Positions 5,319-5,638 of a stretch of DNA of 5,638 nt are shown piece by piece; positions within the stretch are counted from its first letter, which is position 1, and every line of letters begins with the position of its first letter. A program made the position numbers and the translations under genes. The notes under the pieces were generated by a model that had not been told where the DNA came from, ran no database searches, and saw nothing but the letters and a program-made list of their open reading frames with translations. Origin of the DNA: Nitrosopumilaceae archaeon (lineage in GTDB: Archaea > Thermoproteota > Nitrososphaeria > Nitrososphaerales > Nitrosopumilaceae); contig JAHRAP010000012.1 in the NCBI GenBank assembly GCA_020027255.1, positions 1-5,638 on the forward strand. Reading direction: 5' to 3'.

Positions 5319-5638
5319 TTAAGTTATTCCAACTAATGATGCTAATTCTTTCCTACATGCATCGCCTAGTATTTTAGCAGCTTGTTCTGGGAATATATCA
5401 TTTAAATAGATCCCATATCCTCTTTCAAGACCAGACAAATATTTTGTTAGTGGATATATTTCAATATGCCAGTGAATCTGCTTGTTGTTTTTTTTCTCTG
5501 GAGATAAATGAAATATTAAATCATATGGTGGATTTTCTCTAGATTTTGATAAGCCGCCTAATGTAGAACGTAATATTAAAGCCAGATCACTAATTTCTTT
5601 TTGTGTTATTTGGGCAAAACTGGACACATGTTTTTTGG
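5319..5638 (-). CDS. galT: Galactose-1-phosphate uridylyltransferase (GalT) family protein, C-terminal part (5' end outside window)
   Basis: GalT belongs to the HIT superfamily and swaps a nucleotidyl group between sugar 1-phosphates (UDP-glucose + Gal-1-P to Glc-1-P + UDP-galactose in the Leloir pathway). The frame is open to the right edge: KKHVSSFAQIT is the first visible sequence, so the GTG at 5627 is an internal Val. Visible marks are HVSSFAQIT, DLIFHLSP, and HWHIEIYPLT (5472-5474 for the first His), matching the C-terminal HxH that binds structural iron/zinc in E. coli GalT. GLERGYGIYLNDIFPEQAAKIL (the equivalent of the E. coli GYEML...EQAAERL region) then leads to the end. The nucleophilic HPH motif belongs to the missing N-terminal half. 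Archaeal relatives may use other NDP-sugars, so galactose specificity is unproven. The gene is probably the first or upstream member of a unit with the membrane-protein gene. Confidence 0.85.
   Translation of the reverse strand, partial: KKHVSSFAQITQKEISDLALILRSTLGGLSKSRENPPYDLIFHLSPEKKNNKQIHWHIEIYPLTKYLSGLERGYGIYLNDIFPEQAAKILGDACRKELASLVGIT

Noticed and set aside
1..5638. Mobile elements, CRISPR arrays, tRNA/rRNA genes, direct repeats
   Set aside because: Reading both strands showed no transposase or integrase motifs, no regular repeat-spacer pattern and no tRNA-like cloverleaf; nearly all bases lie in recognised housekeeping-type genes.

Overview
This AT-rich window (roughly 30% G+C by spot counts) reads as a compact, ordinary stretch of an archaeal chromosome, most likely from a low-GC Thaumarchaeote (Nitrososphaerota) related to marine ammonia oxidisers. 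The evidence is a ThiC without the bacterial N-terminal domain, a ThiD-ThiN fusion in place of ThiE, TATA-like boxes about 25-27 bp upstream of start codons (leaderless promoter geometry), ATGA and tail-to-tail gene overlaps, and almost no non-coding DNA. The lineage is judged from protein style and was not confirmed by a search.

Layout. On the + strand, the C-terminal part of a prephenate dehydrogenase (tyrosine synthesis) enters from the left edge and overlaps a Nudix hydrolase by 4 bp (ATGA). The Nudix gene runs 26 bp into the 3' end of thiC, which is on the - strand. thiC and the + strand thiDN gene diverge from a 51-bp gap whose centre holds the perfect palindrome TTAAATTTAA. Next on the + strand come a short sugar-phosphate nucleotidyltransferase and a GNAT acetyltransferase that resembles glucosamine-6-phosphate N-acetyltransferase (GNA1). 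Each of these two genes is preceded by exactly 45 bp. The GNAT gene overlaps by 7 bp a convergent - strand gene for a four-helix membrane protein of unknown function. That gene lies 29 bp downstream of a GalT-family gene, of which only the C-terminal part is present.

How the genes work together. thiC and thiDN cover the pyrimidine branch and the coupling step of thiamine synthesis: AIR to HMP-P (ThiC), HMP-P to HMP-PP (ThiD), and HMP-PP plus thiazole phosphate to thiamine phosphate (ThiN). Sharing one small promoter region would allow joint control. The nucleotidyltransferase, the GNA1-like acetyltransferase and the GalT homologue all belong to families acting on sugar phosphates or nucleotide sugars, which suggests a small sugar-nucleotide locus, possibly for UDP-GlcNAc-type precursors. 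That link is inferred.

No mobile element, CRISPR array, RNA gene, riboswitch or phage gene was found. No stretch above 51 bp lacks a gene. I see no wholly new system. The most notable points are the symmetric bidirectional promoter, the eukaryote-like split of UDP-GlcNAc functions (short nucleotidyltransferase plus GNA1-type GNAT, in the same frame) and several substitutions at family signature positions.
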